From contig JAJRUA010000103.1 of the NCBI GenBank assembly GCA_024278035.1, forward strand, positions 1-9,879: a stretch of 9,879 nucleotides of DNA. Reading direction: 5' to 3'. This document shows positions 1 to 6,342 of this stretch, in pieces. The translations under genes and the position numbers were made by a program. Positions within the stretch are counted from its first letter, which is position 1, and every line of letters begins with the position of its first letter. The DNA is from Planctomycetota bacterium. Its GTDB lineage: Bacteria; Planctomycetota; Planctomycetia; Pirellulales; Lacipirellulaceae. The notes beneath the pieces are model-generated. The model searched no databases and was not told the origin of the DNA. It saw only the letters and a list, made by a program, of their open reading frames with translations.

Positions 1-326
1 TCTTCAATCGCCGCCACGGCATTTTGCAGCGAAGCGACGGCCATTTTGAAGTTGGTATGCGACGAGACCTCGGGCTGGATTCTCGCAAAATCGTTGGTCG
101 CTTTGCGAAGCTTCGAGAGCTTCTTTCGTGCCTGCCGGAGATACGCTTCGGCATCTTGGGCTTGCCAAGCACTGCCAAGCGATAGCATGGCGTCGTAAAG
201 CGTACGCTGGACGTCGTTCAGTTCCGGGTCGTCCTCGATTTCTTCGGAGTGCTTAATGAAAGTGCGCACCATCCAAACGTGGCTAAGCAGCGCGTCGGTT
301 CGGAGCATCGTGGCTTGAAGAGACAT
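1..326 (-). CDS. Uncharacterised helical protein, C-terminus beyond window edge
   Basis: The frame is open from an ATG at 326-324 to the left edge, giving 108 codons without a stop. The protein begins MSLQATMLRTDALLSHVW and looks soluble and mainly alpha-helical. It has an acidic stretch around residues 27-38, a strongly basic stretch around 61-76 (LRQARKKLSKLRK), and a regular hydrophobic spacing that suits a helical bundle or coiled coil. There is no signal peptide or membrane segment. No clear Shine-Dalgarno precedes the ATG; Met7 is an alternative start. It lies 48 bases after the stop of the duplicated membrane protein on the same strand. I do not recognise the family with certainty. Its codon-like composition and clean frame support a real gene, but its function is unknown and the C-terminus is not visible. 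Confidence 0.65.
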   Translation of the reverse strand, partial: MSLQATMLRTDALLSHVWMVRTFIKHSEEIEDDPELNDVQRTLYDAMLSLGSAWQAQDAEAYLRQARKKLSKLRKATNDFARIQPEVSSHTNFKMAVASLQNAVAAIE

Positions 327-329
327 GAC

Positions 330-390
330 GAAAATGTGGAATTCGGAATGATGAATGACGAAAAAACTTGCAACTCACGACTCGCGACTT
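330..390. repeat. Degenerate intergenic repeat-like sequence
   Basis: The gap between the membrane-protein stop (375) and the next start (326) contains aattcggaatgatgaatgac followed by the self-similar string caactcacgactcgcgact. The second part overlaps the last codons of the membrane protein and encodes its C-terminal ESRES. I associate strings of this kind with dispersed intergenic repeats of planctomycetes, but that is memory, not a search. Within the window the only echo is gtgagttgcgact at 5929-5941, in opposite orientation. Confidence 0.3.
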
Positions 391-1493
391 TCTCCATCTT
401 TACTCGTAGCTTTTTCCTCAATTGGTTCTGGGTTGCTCACTTTGGCCTTTGCCGGCGGGGCTCCTTTTGGGGCAAACACGAGCACCATGGCGGCACCTGC
501 GATGACGAGAATCAAACCTGAATAGAACATCGGGTCAATCGATCCCCACAATCCGGAAGTCGTTGTGGTGAACAGCGTGTTGACGACCGGCGCACCGCCG
601 AAAACCAACGGCATGACGTAAATCGGTTTGCCGCCAAAATTGAAAGCCATGATGATGCCCAACGCGCCGATTGCGCCCGCGCTGCCGGCGGCTAAGCTCC
701 AAAGTGTGCCTTTGAAGGTATACTGGCTCGGTTCGTCGGCAATGGTGAGAAGCCAAAAGTTGGGGACCAACACGGCAATCGCAAAATAAGCGAGGCCCAC
801 ACACAGCAGCGGTCGCAACCGGCTATGCCCCATCGCGGCTTGCCCCTTATGAAGCACCGGACCATAAGCGCCCCAGCAGACCACGATGGTAGCAATCGAA
901 ATAATTTGCAGAAGGAAATCTCGCATCGGTTTCGACTCGGGCTTTGCCGCAACTTCGGCCTCAGCGGTCGAAGTCTCAGCCTCGGTTTCAACAACCTCCG
1001 CTTGCGAATTCGCCGTTTTCGAGCTGGGTTGATTGATCAGTACCGTAACCGCCCCAAGCACGACCATCACCAAGCCGGCAAGAAAGACCGGACCAATTTC
1101 CTTGAGCCGCTTGGCCATCGTGATTGTGAGGAACGAATTCACGACCGGCGCCCCACCAAAAACCAACGGCATAACAAACATCGGTTTGCCACCGAAAGTG
1201 AACGCCATGATGATGCCCAACGCGCCAACCGCCCCGAGCGCTCCGCCAGCCAAGCTGTAGACGATTCCTTTAATCGTCCATTGGCCCGATTCGCCTTTGA
1301 GTACCAGCACAATCGCAGGAACCACCACGCCAATGGCAAAATAAGCCATGCCGACACAAACAAACGGACGCATTCTGGCAAAACGGCCAATGGTCGACAT
1401 CTCGTGTTGCCCCCAATGCAGCACCGGGCCATAAATACCCCAAGCGAGGATTGTGATGGCGAACGAAAGGATGATCAGCAGGAGGTTACGCAT
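375..1493 (-). CDS. Internally duplicated multi-spanning membrane protein (DMT-like architecture)
   Basis: The 372-residue product is two copies of one membrane domain, at about residues 1-153 and 190-342. They are joined by an Ala/Glu-rich soluble linker (154-188) and followed by a charged tail. Each half shows about five hydrophobic segments and shares WGxYGPVLHxGQ (18-29, 207-218), RPxxCVGxAYFAI (42-54, 227-239) and VMPLVFGGAPVVN (107-119, 293-305). Five segments per half would place the halves in opposite orientations, as in the drug/metabolite transporter superfamily, and the last segment of each half resembles the EamA ending. This link is inference from architecture, and no substrate can be named. 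The ATG at 1493 directly abuts a repeat, so no Shine-Dalgarno is present. It lies 69 bases after the ABC permease. The C-terminal ESRES appears to be encoded by repeat-like DNA. Confidence 0.8.
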   Translation of the reverse strand: MRNLLLIILSFAITILAWGIYGPVLHWGQHEMSTIGRFARMRPFVCVGMAYFAIGVVVPAIVLVLKGESGQWTIKGIVYSLAGGALGAVGALGIIMAFTFGGKPMFVMPLVFGGAPVVNSFLTITMAKRLKEIGPVFLAGLVMVVLGAVTVLINQPSSKTANSQAEVVETEAETSTAEAEVAAKPESKPMRDFLLQIISIATIVVCWGAYGPVLHKGQAAMGHSRLRPLLCVGLAYFAIAVLVPNFWLLTIADEPSQYTFKGTLWSLAAGSAGAIGALGIIMAFNFGGKPIYVMPLVFGGAPVVNTLFTTTTSGLWGSIDPMFYSGLILVIAGAAMVLVFAPKGAPPAKAKVSNPEPIEEKATSKDGESRES

Positions 1494-1560
1494 GAGATGT
1501 TGGATGTTGGATACGCGGGAGATTCAGATCAGCAATCGAACATCCTACATCAAACATCCC
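1494..1560. repeat. Inverted-repeat element between permease and membrane-protein genes
   Basis: The left arm (1494-1512) and right arm (1542-1560) are inverted copies matching at 16 of 19 positions around a 29-base loop. The right portion, 1534-1560, matches 6315-6341 at 24 of 27 positions in the same orientation, so it belongs to the repeat family that flanks the S23-type gene. It ends two bases from the permease-frame stop (1563-1565) and begins directly at the start codon of the following gene. It has no U-tract, so it is not a classical terminator, but it could form an mRNA hairpin at the gene boundary. Confidence 0.7.
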
Positions 1561-1562
1561 TC

Positions 1563-1850
1563 TTAGTCGCCTCGTAGGGCCGAAAGAAGAGGGGCGCGGA
1601 GGGTCCTGCGGACGGCTAGCCAGCCTGCGGCCAATCCGGTTGCCGCGATTATCAGCAGAAGCACGGCAAGAGTTCCCCAAGGGGGTTCGGCCGATTGTAG
1701 AATCCAGTGCGGCAGTACCGCGACCAACGCCGCAGCGCAGCCGATACCAAGCCCGCCCAGAAGGAGGACGATATTTTCACTAATCACCATCTGGGCTAGC
1801 CGGCTTCGGCGGAACCCAACGCTACGTAACAAGGCCAATTCGCTGCGCCG
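1563..1850 (-). pseudogene. C-terminal end of the ABC permease, separated by an in-frame stop
   Basis: These 95 codons plus stop continue the permease in the same reading frame after the TAA at 1851-1853. The translation runs RRSELALLRSVGFRRSRLAQ, then two membrane segments (ENIVLLLGGLGIG... and GTLAVLLLIIAAT...), and ends in LRAPLLSALRGD. This is the typical C-terminal half of an FtsX-like domain. It also aligns with the permease's own first FtsX region (SEIGLLSAVGW, residues 545-555). No ribosome binding site or good start is apparent: the first candidates are a TTG at 1838 and an internal ATG in QMVISEN. Separate translation is therefore unlikely. No further stops or frameshifts have accumulated, so the break is either recent, a sequence error, or read through. 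Confidence 0.75.
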
Positions 1851-4800
1851 TTACAAGACGCTTCGCAGCTGAGCCACGGCCAGCCCCAAGGTGCCAAGCA
1901 GCAAACCGAATGCTCCGAGCGATTGAAACGTCGAGAGATACGTGTTCTGCACTGCGAGGAAACCGGCCAGGCGTTTTGTGGTGAGAACCGCATCGAAGCC
2001 GTAATCTTCGAGTTGCGACTCTAGGAGGGCAGAAAGCTCGTCTTCGGAAAGCTTGCTCTTCGTAGTTTGCAGAAGGAACAACCGTTGGCCCGACGTTTCG
2101 GGGAAGAGTCGCAGCAGCTGAGATTCGCCAATCATCGCGTTGCCTTGCAGTACGCTGCCAGAAAGGAGCCCCACGATTTGGAGAGTGATAGGTTGATTTG
2201 CCGCGTCTTGAATCGTGAACTGAGCACCAACGCCTGCGAGATGCAGACTGTAAGCCGCGGTATTTTTGTCGAGCACGACCGGAACGATTGGTCGGTTGTT
2301 TTCGTCCGCGCCAAGCGAAAGTTCGAGAAGCTGCCAAGGATCGCCGGATTCAGGTACTTCGCTAGAGGTTCCCGCCCAGCCAAACTTGCTTTGTCCGTAA
2401 AACGATTGAGGAATGCCAATCAGTCGCGGTTGCGAAGTTTGGTAGAGATTCAGGCAACTGGCGTCCTCGCCCTCGTGGATGCGAAAACCAAAAACCGAGA
2501 GACTGCTGAGGAGGTCGTTTTCGCGGTCGCTAAAACCAAGCGAGTCGCGTCCCGCGGACGAGCCAAGGTCGAGATGCAGCGACTGGTCGCAGGTGGCGAT
2601 CAGCCCGAAGCCGCCGGTGCCTTGTTCGGAAGGGGCCAGTCGAAATGCGCTCAGGGCAACAATCAGAAAGCTTGCCATTGCGGCGAGCCCAACCGAGAGC
2701 AGGGTGCGGCTCGGGTTCCGCCGAGCATTGCGAGATGCGAGCCCTGCAAGCGTAAGATGCGAGGGAGGTGTCGTGGCGATCTGCCGGAGCTTTTGGCGAA
2801 GTCCGACGAGTAGGCCGGCGAGGACCAGCGCCCCGCTACCAAAAAAGGCGCCCGCTTGGGCTTCGCCTTGAAGAGTGATCGCCAAGAGGCCAATCGCCAA
2901 CGCGGATAAAACGAGTACGGCAGGCAGCCAGCGACGTTGGCGCCGGGAGGTGATTTGAAGCTCAGAGAGGTCGGTGGTGTCGCCGCTCAGAAGCTGCCGG
3001 GTGGGGAGTTGGATGAGTTTGCGAAGAGCCCACCAAACCGTGCCCAGGGCAACCATCATGCCGATTGTTGCGCCCAACGCGAGGCTCGAATTGGAGAGAT
3101 GAAGCGAAAGAAATGGCGTGACCGTTGCCGCGACCCACCAAGTCGTCAGCCCATGAATCATCAGTCGGGCATAGCCCACGCCACCAGCAACGCCCAGAAG
3201 GGTGCCCAACAGCACAACGATTGCCGCTTCGCCGAGGAGCAGTCGCCGGAGCTTGCCGACATTCCAGCCCACAGCCGAAAGCAGTCCTATTTCGGAACAT
3301 CGAGATTCAATGCCAAGCTTAACGAGCAACGCGATAAGCATCACTGCCGAGGCCATAAGAAAAAAGCTGAACCCAAGAAACAGGCCCTCGAAGGCCGTCG
3401 TCCCGCGTGCGGCACGCAGGCCTTGTCGTTTGACGGGCAGCAACGTCATGCCCATATCGGCCGGGCTGGGGCGAACTTGCCGGCGTAGGTTGTCTGCGGT
3501 TACGCCAGTCGCGGAAGGAATACGAAGGACGCTGTCGGTACCCCAACGAGTTTGCCAGAGACGTGCCGCGAGGCGATGCGAAATAAATGCTTTTGGAGTG
3601 GTCGAATATTGGTCCCAGTAATCTTCGTCGACCGCACGAACTTTTTCGACCAATTCAAAAGGCAAATCCCAATCGCCGATTGAGCTTTGGTCGGTGACGC
3701 CAGGGAGATCGGGCGTAAGATGCGGGTCAGCGGCGAGCGTACTTTTTTGATCGGCGCTCGACAGCGGGACGATCGCGCGCAACCGCAGCTCAAGCGGACG
3801 GGCTTCTTTCAGATTGCCGTGGGTAGTTTCGGGTTCGTAGTAGGTAATCGTAATCAGATCGCCCAGCTGAGCCTCCAGGTCGTTGGCCGCCCAGTCGTTC
3901 AGCACCACTTCGTCGTCGGCCAAAATAATCGGATTGCCGCGGTCGTCGGTAAGAGGCCCGATCTTGGCGAGGGAATCGATACCCGTGACGGTCGAGTAAG
4001 GAATCTTGCGATCGCCTAGCGAAATCGTGTTAGCCAAATAAGTGATTGCCGGTTGAACCTGGGCGTCGGGAAAGGCGGTCGAAACGGCTTCGACCAACGC
4101 CGCCGGCAGGACCAATCGTTGGGCCGTAACACGCAGGTAGTCGAACCCCGCAGGTTCGTCGACTATGACACCAAAATCTTCAAGCTCGGGCGAAAGGCTT
4201 TTCCGCAAAGTCTCAAACGCCTCTTCGGCGACCGCTGTTTCAGCAGCAGGGCCACCAATCGCCAGCAAATTTACCCGGCCCTTCAACTGAAGCGTTTTTT
4301 GCAAGGTCGCCAGAGGAACAAAGACGTTCCGCGGCAGCTGCTGGCTCGGACGAAGGCTAAAGCGGGCTAAGCCTTGGCTCGGGAGGATGGCAGTAACTTT
4401 GAGACGCTGGGACGTAGTCGAATCGGTCTTTTCGCCAAGCGTACTGTCGGCCGGCACGCTGCTTGGCAGCGGCAGGCGGAGCAACACCTGGTCGCCAAGC
4501 GAAACGCCAAGCTCGTCGGCGATTGCCTGAGTGATGGCACATTGGTTTCCTGCAAGTGGGGCAGGGGGGGGCGCGGTGTCGAATTGCCAGAACGAGTGTT
4601 CGTAACCGAAGACCGCAAGTTGCGTTGCATGGCGTCCTGCCGAGGACAAGCTGCCCGAGGCCATCAGCAGCGGCGAGACTTTTTGGAATGGTTCGCCAAG
4701 CTCAAGTTCGTCGGCAAGGTTTTCTCGAAAAGGTTGTTCGGCGAGCAGTACGCTGTCGATGCGGCCTAGTCGTTCCAGAGCCAAGTCGCGGAGGCTACCA

Positions 4801-4928
4801 CGCACGGAGTTGCCCACGAGCAAGGCACCGGTGATCACTGCCGTTGCCACGGCCACACCTGCTGCGACCGAAAGGTGGATGCGTCGATAGTGCCACAGGC
4901 TGGCGAATATGAGTTGAAGGGGCGACAT
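1851..4928 (-). CDS. FtsX/MacB-type ABC transporter permease, cut short by a nonsense codon
   Basis: The 1025-residue product is the membrane component of an ABC transporter of the ABC3/FtsX (MacB, LolCDE) type, which uses a separate ATPase to move lipids, lipoproteins or other envelope substrates. An N-terminal anchor (about 18-38) precedes a large extracytoplasmic domain (about 40-510). Next come a cluster of hydrophobic segments (about 515-538, 565-590, 613-636, 667-684, 693-711, 741-763), a second extracytoplasmic domain (about 770-1000) and one segment (1002-1022). An FtsX signature, EIGLLSAVGW, lies at 546-555. The frame stops at TAA 1851-1853 just before the second such signature, so the last two membrane segments are lost unless the stop is read through; the intact protein would have 1121 residues. 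The ATG at 4928 lacks a clear Shine-Dalgarno. No partner ATPase gene is present in the window. Confidence 0.85.
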   Translation of the reverse strand: MSPLQLIFASLWHYRRIHLSVAAGVAVATAVITGALLVGNSVRGSLRDLALERLGRIDSVLLAEQPFRENLADELELGEPFQKVSPLLMASGSLSSAGRHATQLAVFGYEHSFWQFDTAPPPAPLAGNQCAITQAIADELGVSLGDQVLLRLPLPSSVPADSTLGEKTDSTTSQRLKVTAILPSQGLARFSLRPSQQLPRNVFVPLATLQKTLQLKGRVNLLAIGGPAAETAVAEEAFETLRKSLSPELEDFGVIVDEPAGFDYLRVTAQRLVLPAALVEAVSTAFPDAQVQPAITYLANTISLGDRKIPYSTVTGIDSLAKIGPLTDDRGNPIILADDEVVLNDWAANDLEAQLGDLITITYYEPETTHGNLKEARPLELRLRAIVPLSSADQKSTLAADPHLTPDLPGVTDQSSIGDWDLPFELVEKVRAVDEDYWDQYSTTPKAFISHRLAARLWQTRWGTDSVLRIPSATGVTADNLRRQVRPSPADMGMTLLPVKRQGLRAARGTTAFEGLFLGFSFFLMASAVMLIALLVKLGIESRCSEIGLLSAVGWNVGKLRRLLLGEAAIVVLLGTLLGVAGGVGYARLMIHGLTTWWVAATVTPFLSLHLSNSSLALGATIGMMVALGTVWWALRKLIQLPTRQLLSGDTTDLSELQITSRRQRRWLPAVLVLSALAIGLLAITLQGEAQAGAFFGSGALVLAGLLVGLRQKLRQIATTPPSHLTLAGLASRNARRNPSRTLLSVGLAAMASFLIVALSAFRLAPSEQGTGGFGLIATCDQSLHLDLGSSAGRDSLGFSDRENDLLSSLSVFGFRIHEGEDASCLNLYQTSQPRLIGIPQSFYGQSKFGWAGTSSEVPESGDPWQLLELSLGADENNRPIVPVVLDKNTAAYSLHLAGVGAQFTIQDAANQPITLQIVGLLSGSVLQGNAMIGESQLLRLFPETSGQRLFLLQTTKSKLSEDELSALLESQLEDYGFDAVLTTKRLAGFLAVQNTYLSTFQSLGAFGLLLGTLGLAVAQLRSVL

Positions 4929-4950
4929 GCCCCCATTATGTCAAACTATT

Positions 4951-4966
4951 CCTAGCGAACGCTAGG
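4951..4966. promoter_or_regulatory. Perfect 16-bp palindrome upstream of the permease gene
   Basis: The sequence cctagcg-aa-cgctagg has two exact 7-base arms. It starts 22 bases upstream of the permease ATG, where it could be a dimeric repressor operator or a hairpin in the leader. No matching regulator is known from the window, and I see no convincing promoter beside it. Confidence 0.35.
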
Positions 4967-5077
4967 TGCTGAGATCGCAGAAAGCCCACAACAGCCAGAG
5001 TCGCACCTGCCTCCGGGACGCTTCGCAGACCGCGTGGCGGTCAGGCTATTGGGGGAAAGGGTTCGCTACAGTTTGAA

Positions 5078-5869
5078 TTAAACAAACCAGAAAGTTCGTT
5101 TTTGCCATTCTCGGCACTCGTCGCCGAATGCGTCGGCGAGGATTCGATCTTCGAGCTTCGATCGATAGAGCTGCATCGCAACACAGACGCAGTAGAAAAC
5201 GATCCAAACCACATGAAGTTGTGCGAAAAAAAGCCAAAACCCAGCCAGCGAGAAAAACTGGCCGAAGTAAACCGGATGGCGAACAAACCGGTAGGGGCCT
5301 GTGGTTTTCAGTCGTCGAGGTTCGGGGATAATGCTAAAGCTGCGGTTCAGGGCCGCGTATCCCCAGAGGACGATCGCATTGCCTATCGTCAGCAAGGTCG
5401 CCCCAATCGCCACTTCGTTCCAGGTAAGAGGATTTCGATACAAAAACTGGCCGTAAGCGTTTTGGGTGTCCTCGCTCACAAGTCCGAGCAGCGGCAAAAG
5501 CCAAAGCGGGAGCAGCGGAGCATAGGCTGTTAGCAACGTGTAAGAGACGATCCAACCGTTGTCCGTCCGCCGGCGCGGTGGCAATCGAAAACAAAAACTG
5601 AGGGCGATCAGCACAAAGGTGAGATCAATCAGCAGCGGCACCCAAGGCATGTGAACCGAATCGCCGTTGGCGAAATTGTAGAAAGGCCCCTGCTGCCAAA
5701 AACCGTGAAGCCAGTATTTTTCGGCCCGCAAAACAACGTACGAAAAAAAGAAAGACGCACCTGCTAGGCGAAATACCCAGTCGGGCATCGCCAGCCAAAG
5801 CCGCATCGGCCAGGCATGTCGCGGTTCCGTTGGGACCGGTTTTGCGGATTGCGCGGTTGGGCTAGACAT
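5078..5869 (-). CDS. Isoprenylcysteine carboxyl methyltransferase-like integral membrane protein
   Basis: This 263-residue membrane protein belongs by its C-terminal motif to the ICMT/phospholipid methyltransferase superfamily, whose members methylate lipids, prenylated or small membrane substrates with S-adenosylmethionine. The hallmark is GPYRFVRHPVYFG at 191-203, followed by a hydrophobic hairpin (about 204-234) and the acidic LEDRIL (239-244). These elements form the cofactor-binding region in the family. Four further hydrophobic stretches lie at about 30-47, 75-93, 106-130 and 151-172. The true bacterial substrate is unknown, and prenylated-protein methylation should not be assumed. The ATG at 5869 gives a sensible N-terminus (MSSPTAQSAK) but has no Shine-Dalgarno. 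It lies 70 bases after the S23-type gene, with a repeat copy in the gap, and 149 bases before the permease. Confidence 0.85.
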   Translation of the reverse strand: MSSPTAQSAKPVPTEPRHAWPMRLWLAMPDWVFRLAGASFFFSYVVLRAEKYWLHGFWQQGPFYNFANGDSVHMPWVPLLIDLTFVLIALSFCFRLPPRRRTDNGWIVSYTLLTAYAPLLPLWLLPLLGLVSEDTQNAYGQFLYRNPLTWNEVAIGATLLTIGNAIVLWGYAALNRSFSIIPEPRRLKTTGPYRFVRHPVYFGQFFSLAGFWLFFAQLHVVWIVFYCVCVAMQLYRSKLEDRILADAFGDECREWQKRTFWFV

Positions 5870-5894
5870 AGCGCAAGTATAGGTCGAAATAACG

Positions 5895-5930
5895 GGGAAT
5901 GTGAGATGTGGGATGTTTGATTGTTGATGT
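5895..5930 (-). repeat. Dispersed 36-bp repeat, copy downstream of the S23-type gene
   Basis: This copy is in inverted orientation to the one at 6307-6342, and 32 of 36 positions are complementary-identical. The core 5912-5930 (gatgtttgattgttgatgt) is a perfect 19-base match. It begins 9 bases past the stop of the S23-type gene and lies ahead of the methyltransferase start at 5869. Confidence 0.8.
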
Positions 5931-5939
5931 GAGTTGCGA

Positions 5940-6293
5940 CTACTCCTTGCTCTGAGCTGTTTTTACGCTTGCCGTGATGATTGCCACGAGCTCGTTGCAT
6001 TCTTGCATTAGGTCTACGAGGAGTTTTGGTTCAATGACTCCAGATTCTCCGAGCAGTTCAAGCCAATAGAGCGTTTCATCTGCTTCGCGTGACGCGATCG
6101 CCATGATAGAAGCAAAATGTTTCCGAGAGGAAGCCTTTGACGCCTCTCTGTAGTTGGCTCCAATCGAGGTTCCAGAGCGAAGTAGCTGCTTGCCCAAGGT
6201 CCAAGAAACTTGCTTGCTAGGAAGCGCATCAACCAGATGAATCACCCGCAAAGCAAACTTCTTAGTTCGGTCCGCCATCTCGATTCGGTTCAC
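5940..6293 (-). CDS. Four-helix-bundle protein of the 23S rRNA-intervening-sequence (S23/IVP) family
   Basis: The small helical product carries the family motifs LLRSGTSIGANYREA (from about residue 37) and IASREADETLYWLELL (from about residue 66). Such proteins were named from open reading frames within 23S rRNA intervening sequences; they also occur as stand-alone genes, and relatives (Avd) assist diversity-generating retroelements. Their molecular role is mostly unknown, and no rRNA or retroelement is present here. The chosen GTG start at 6293 (117 residues, MNRIEMADRTKK) is preceded by AGGAG at 6302-6306 with 8-base spacing. The ATG at 6278 (112 residues) is the alternative. An ATG further out at 6338 lies in repeat DNA. 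The gene is bracketed by inverted repeat copies. Its GC is lower than nearby purD (119 of 240 bases in 6001-6240, against 72 of 120 in two sampled purD stretches), which hints at separate acquisition. Confidence 0.85.
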   Translation of the reverse strand: MNRIEMADRTKKFALRVIHLVDALPSKQVSWTLGKQLLRSGTSIGANYREASKASSRKHFASIMAIASREADETLYWLELLGESGVIEPKLLVDLMQECNELVAIITASVKTAQSKE

Positions 6294-6301
6294 AGTTCTC
6301 T

Positions 6302-6306
6302 CTCCT
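6302..6306 (-). promoter_or_regulatory. Shine-Dalgarno deciding a GTG start for the S23-type gene
   Basis: On the minus strand AGGAG lies 8 bases before GTG 6293-6291, but 23 bases before the next in-frame ATG at 6278. This favours the GTG. It lies directly next to the repeat that ends at 6307. Confidence 0.6.
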
Positions 6307-6342
6307 ACATCAACAATCAAACATCTCACATCAAACATCCCC
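6307..6342 (+). repeat. Dispersed 36-bp repeat, copy between purD and the S23-type gene
   Basis: It contains acatcaacaatcaaacatc (6307-6325), the exact reverse complement of 5912-5930, and continues the inverted match to 6342. It runs right up to, and shares one base with, the purD stop codon (6342-6344). A third related copy lies at 1534-1560. Read on the minus strand, the element can encode a false leader beginning MFDVRCLIVDV. Confidence 0.8.

Noticed and set aside
825..1577. 250-codon plus-strand open frame
   Set aside because: It lies antisense to the duplicated membrane protein, whose repeated motifs prove the minus-strand frame. Its translation is rich in His/Arg/Asn, typical of a shadow frame.
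1486..1680. Small minus-strand frame containing MFDVGCS and HPTSHA
   Set aside because: These residues come from the intergenic repeat, and the frame overlaps the permease C-terminal coding region in another phase.
1851..1853. Programmed recoding, such as selenocysteine insertion, at the permease stop
   Set aside because: Selenocysteine uses UGA, not UAA, and no slippery heptamer for frameshifting is relevant because the frame does not change. Nonsense mutation, sequence error or plain read-through are simpler.
2067..2813. 248-codon plus-strand open frame
   Set aside because: It lies antisense to the permease and has a low-complexity charged composition without any recognisable motif.
5028..5042. 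GC-rich hairpin gaccgc-gtg-gcggtc after the methyltransferase gene as an intrinsic terminator
   Set aside because: The stem is only 6 bp and no U-tract follows on the minus strand. It could act as a weak hairpin but does not meet terminator criteria.
6294..6338. Start of the S23-type protein at ATG 6338
   Set aside because: The added residues MFDVRCLIVDV are translated repeat DNA. The AGGAG spaced for GTG 6293 and the family N-terminus favour a start further in.
1494..6342. CRISPR-like array from the dispersed repeats
   Set aside because: The copies are few, kilobases apart, imperfect and in both orientations, with genes rather than spacers between them.
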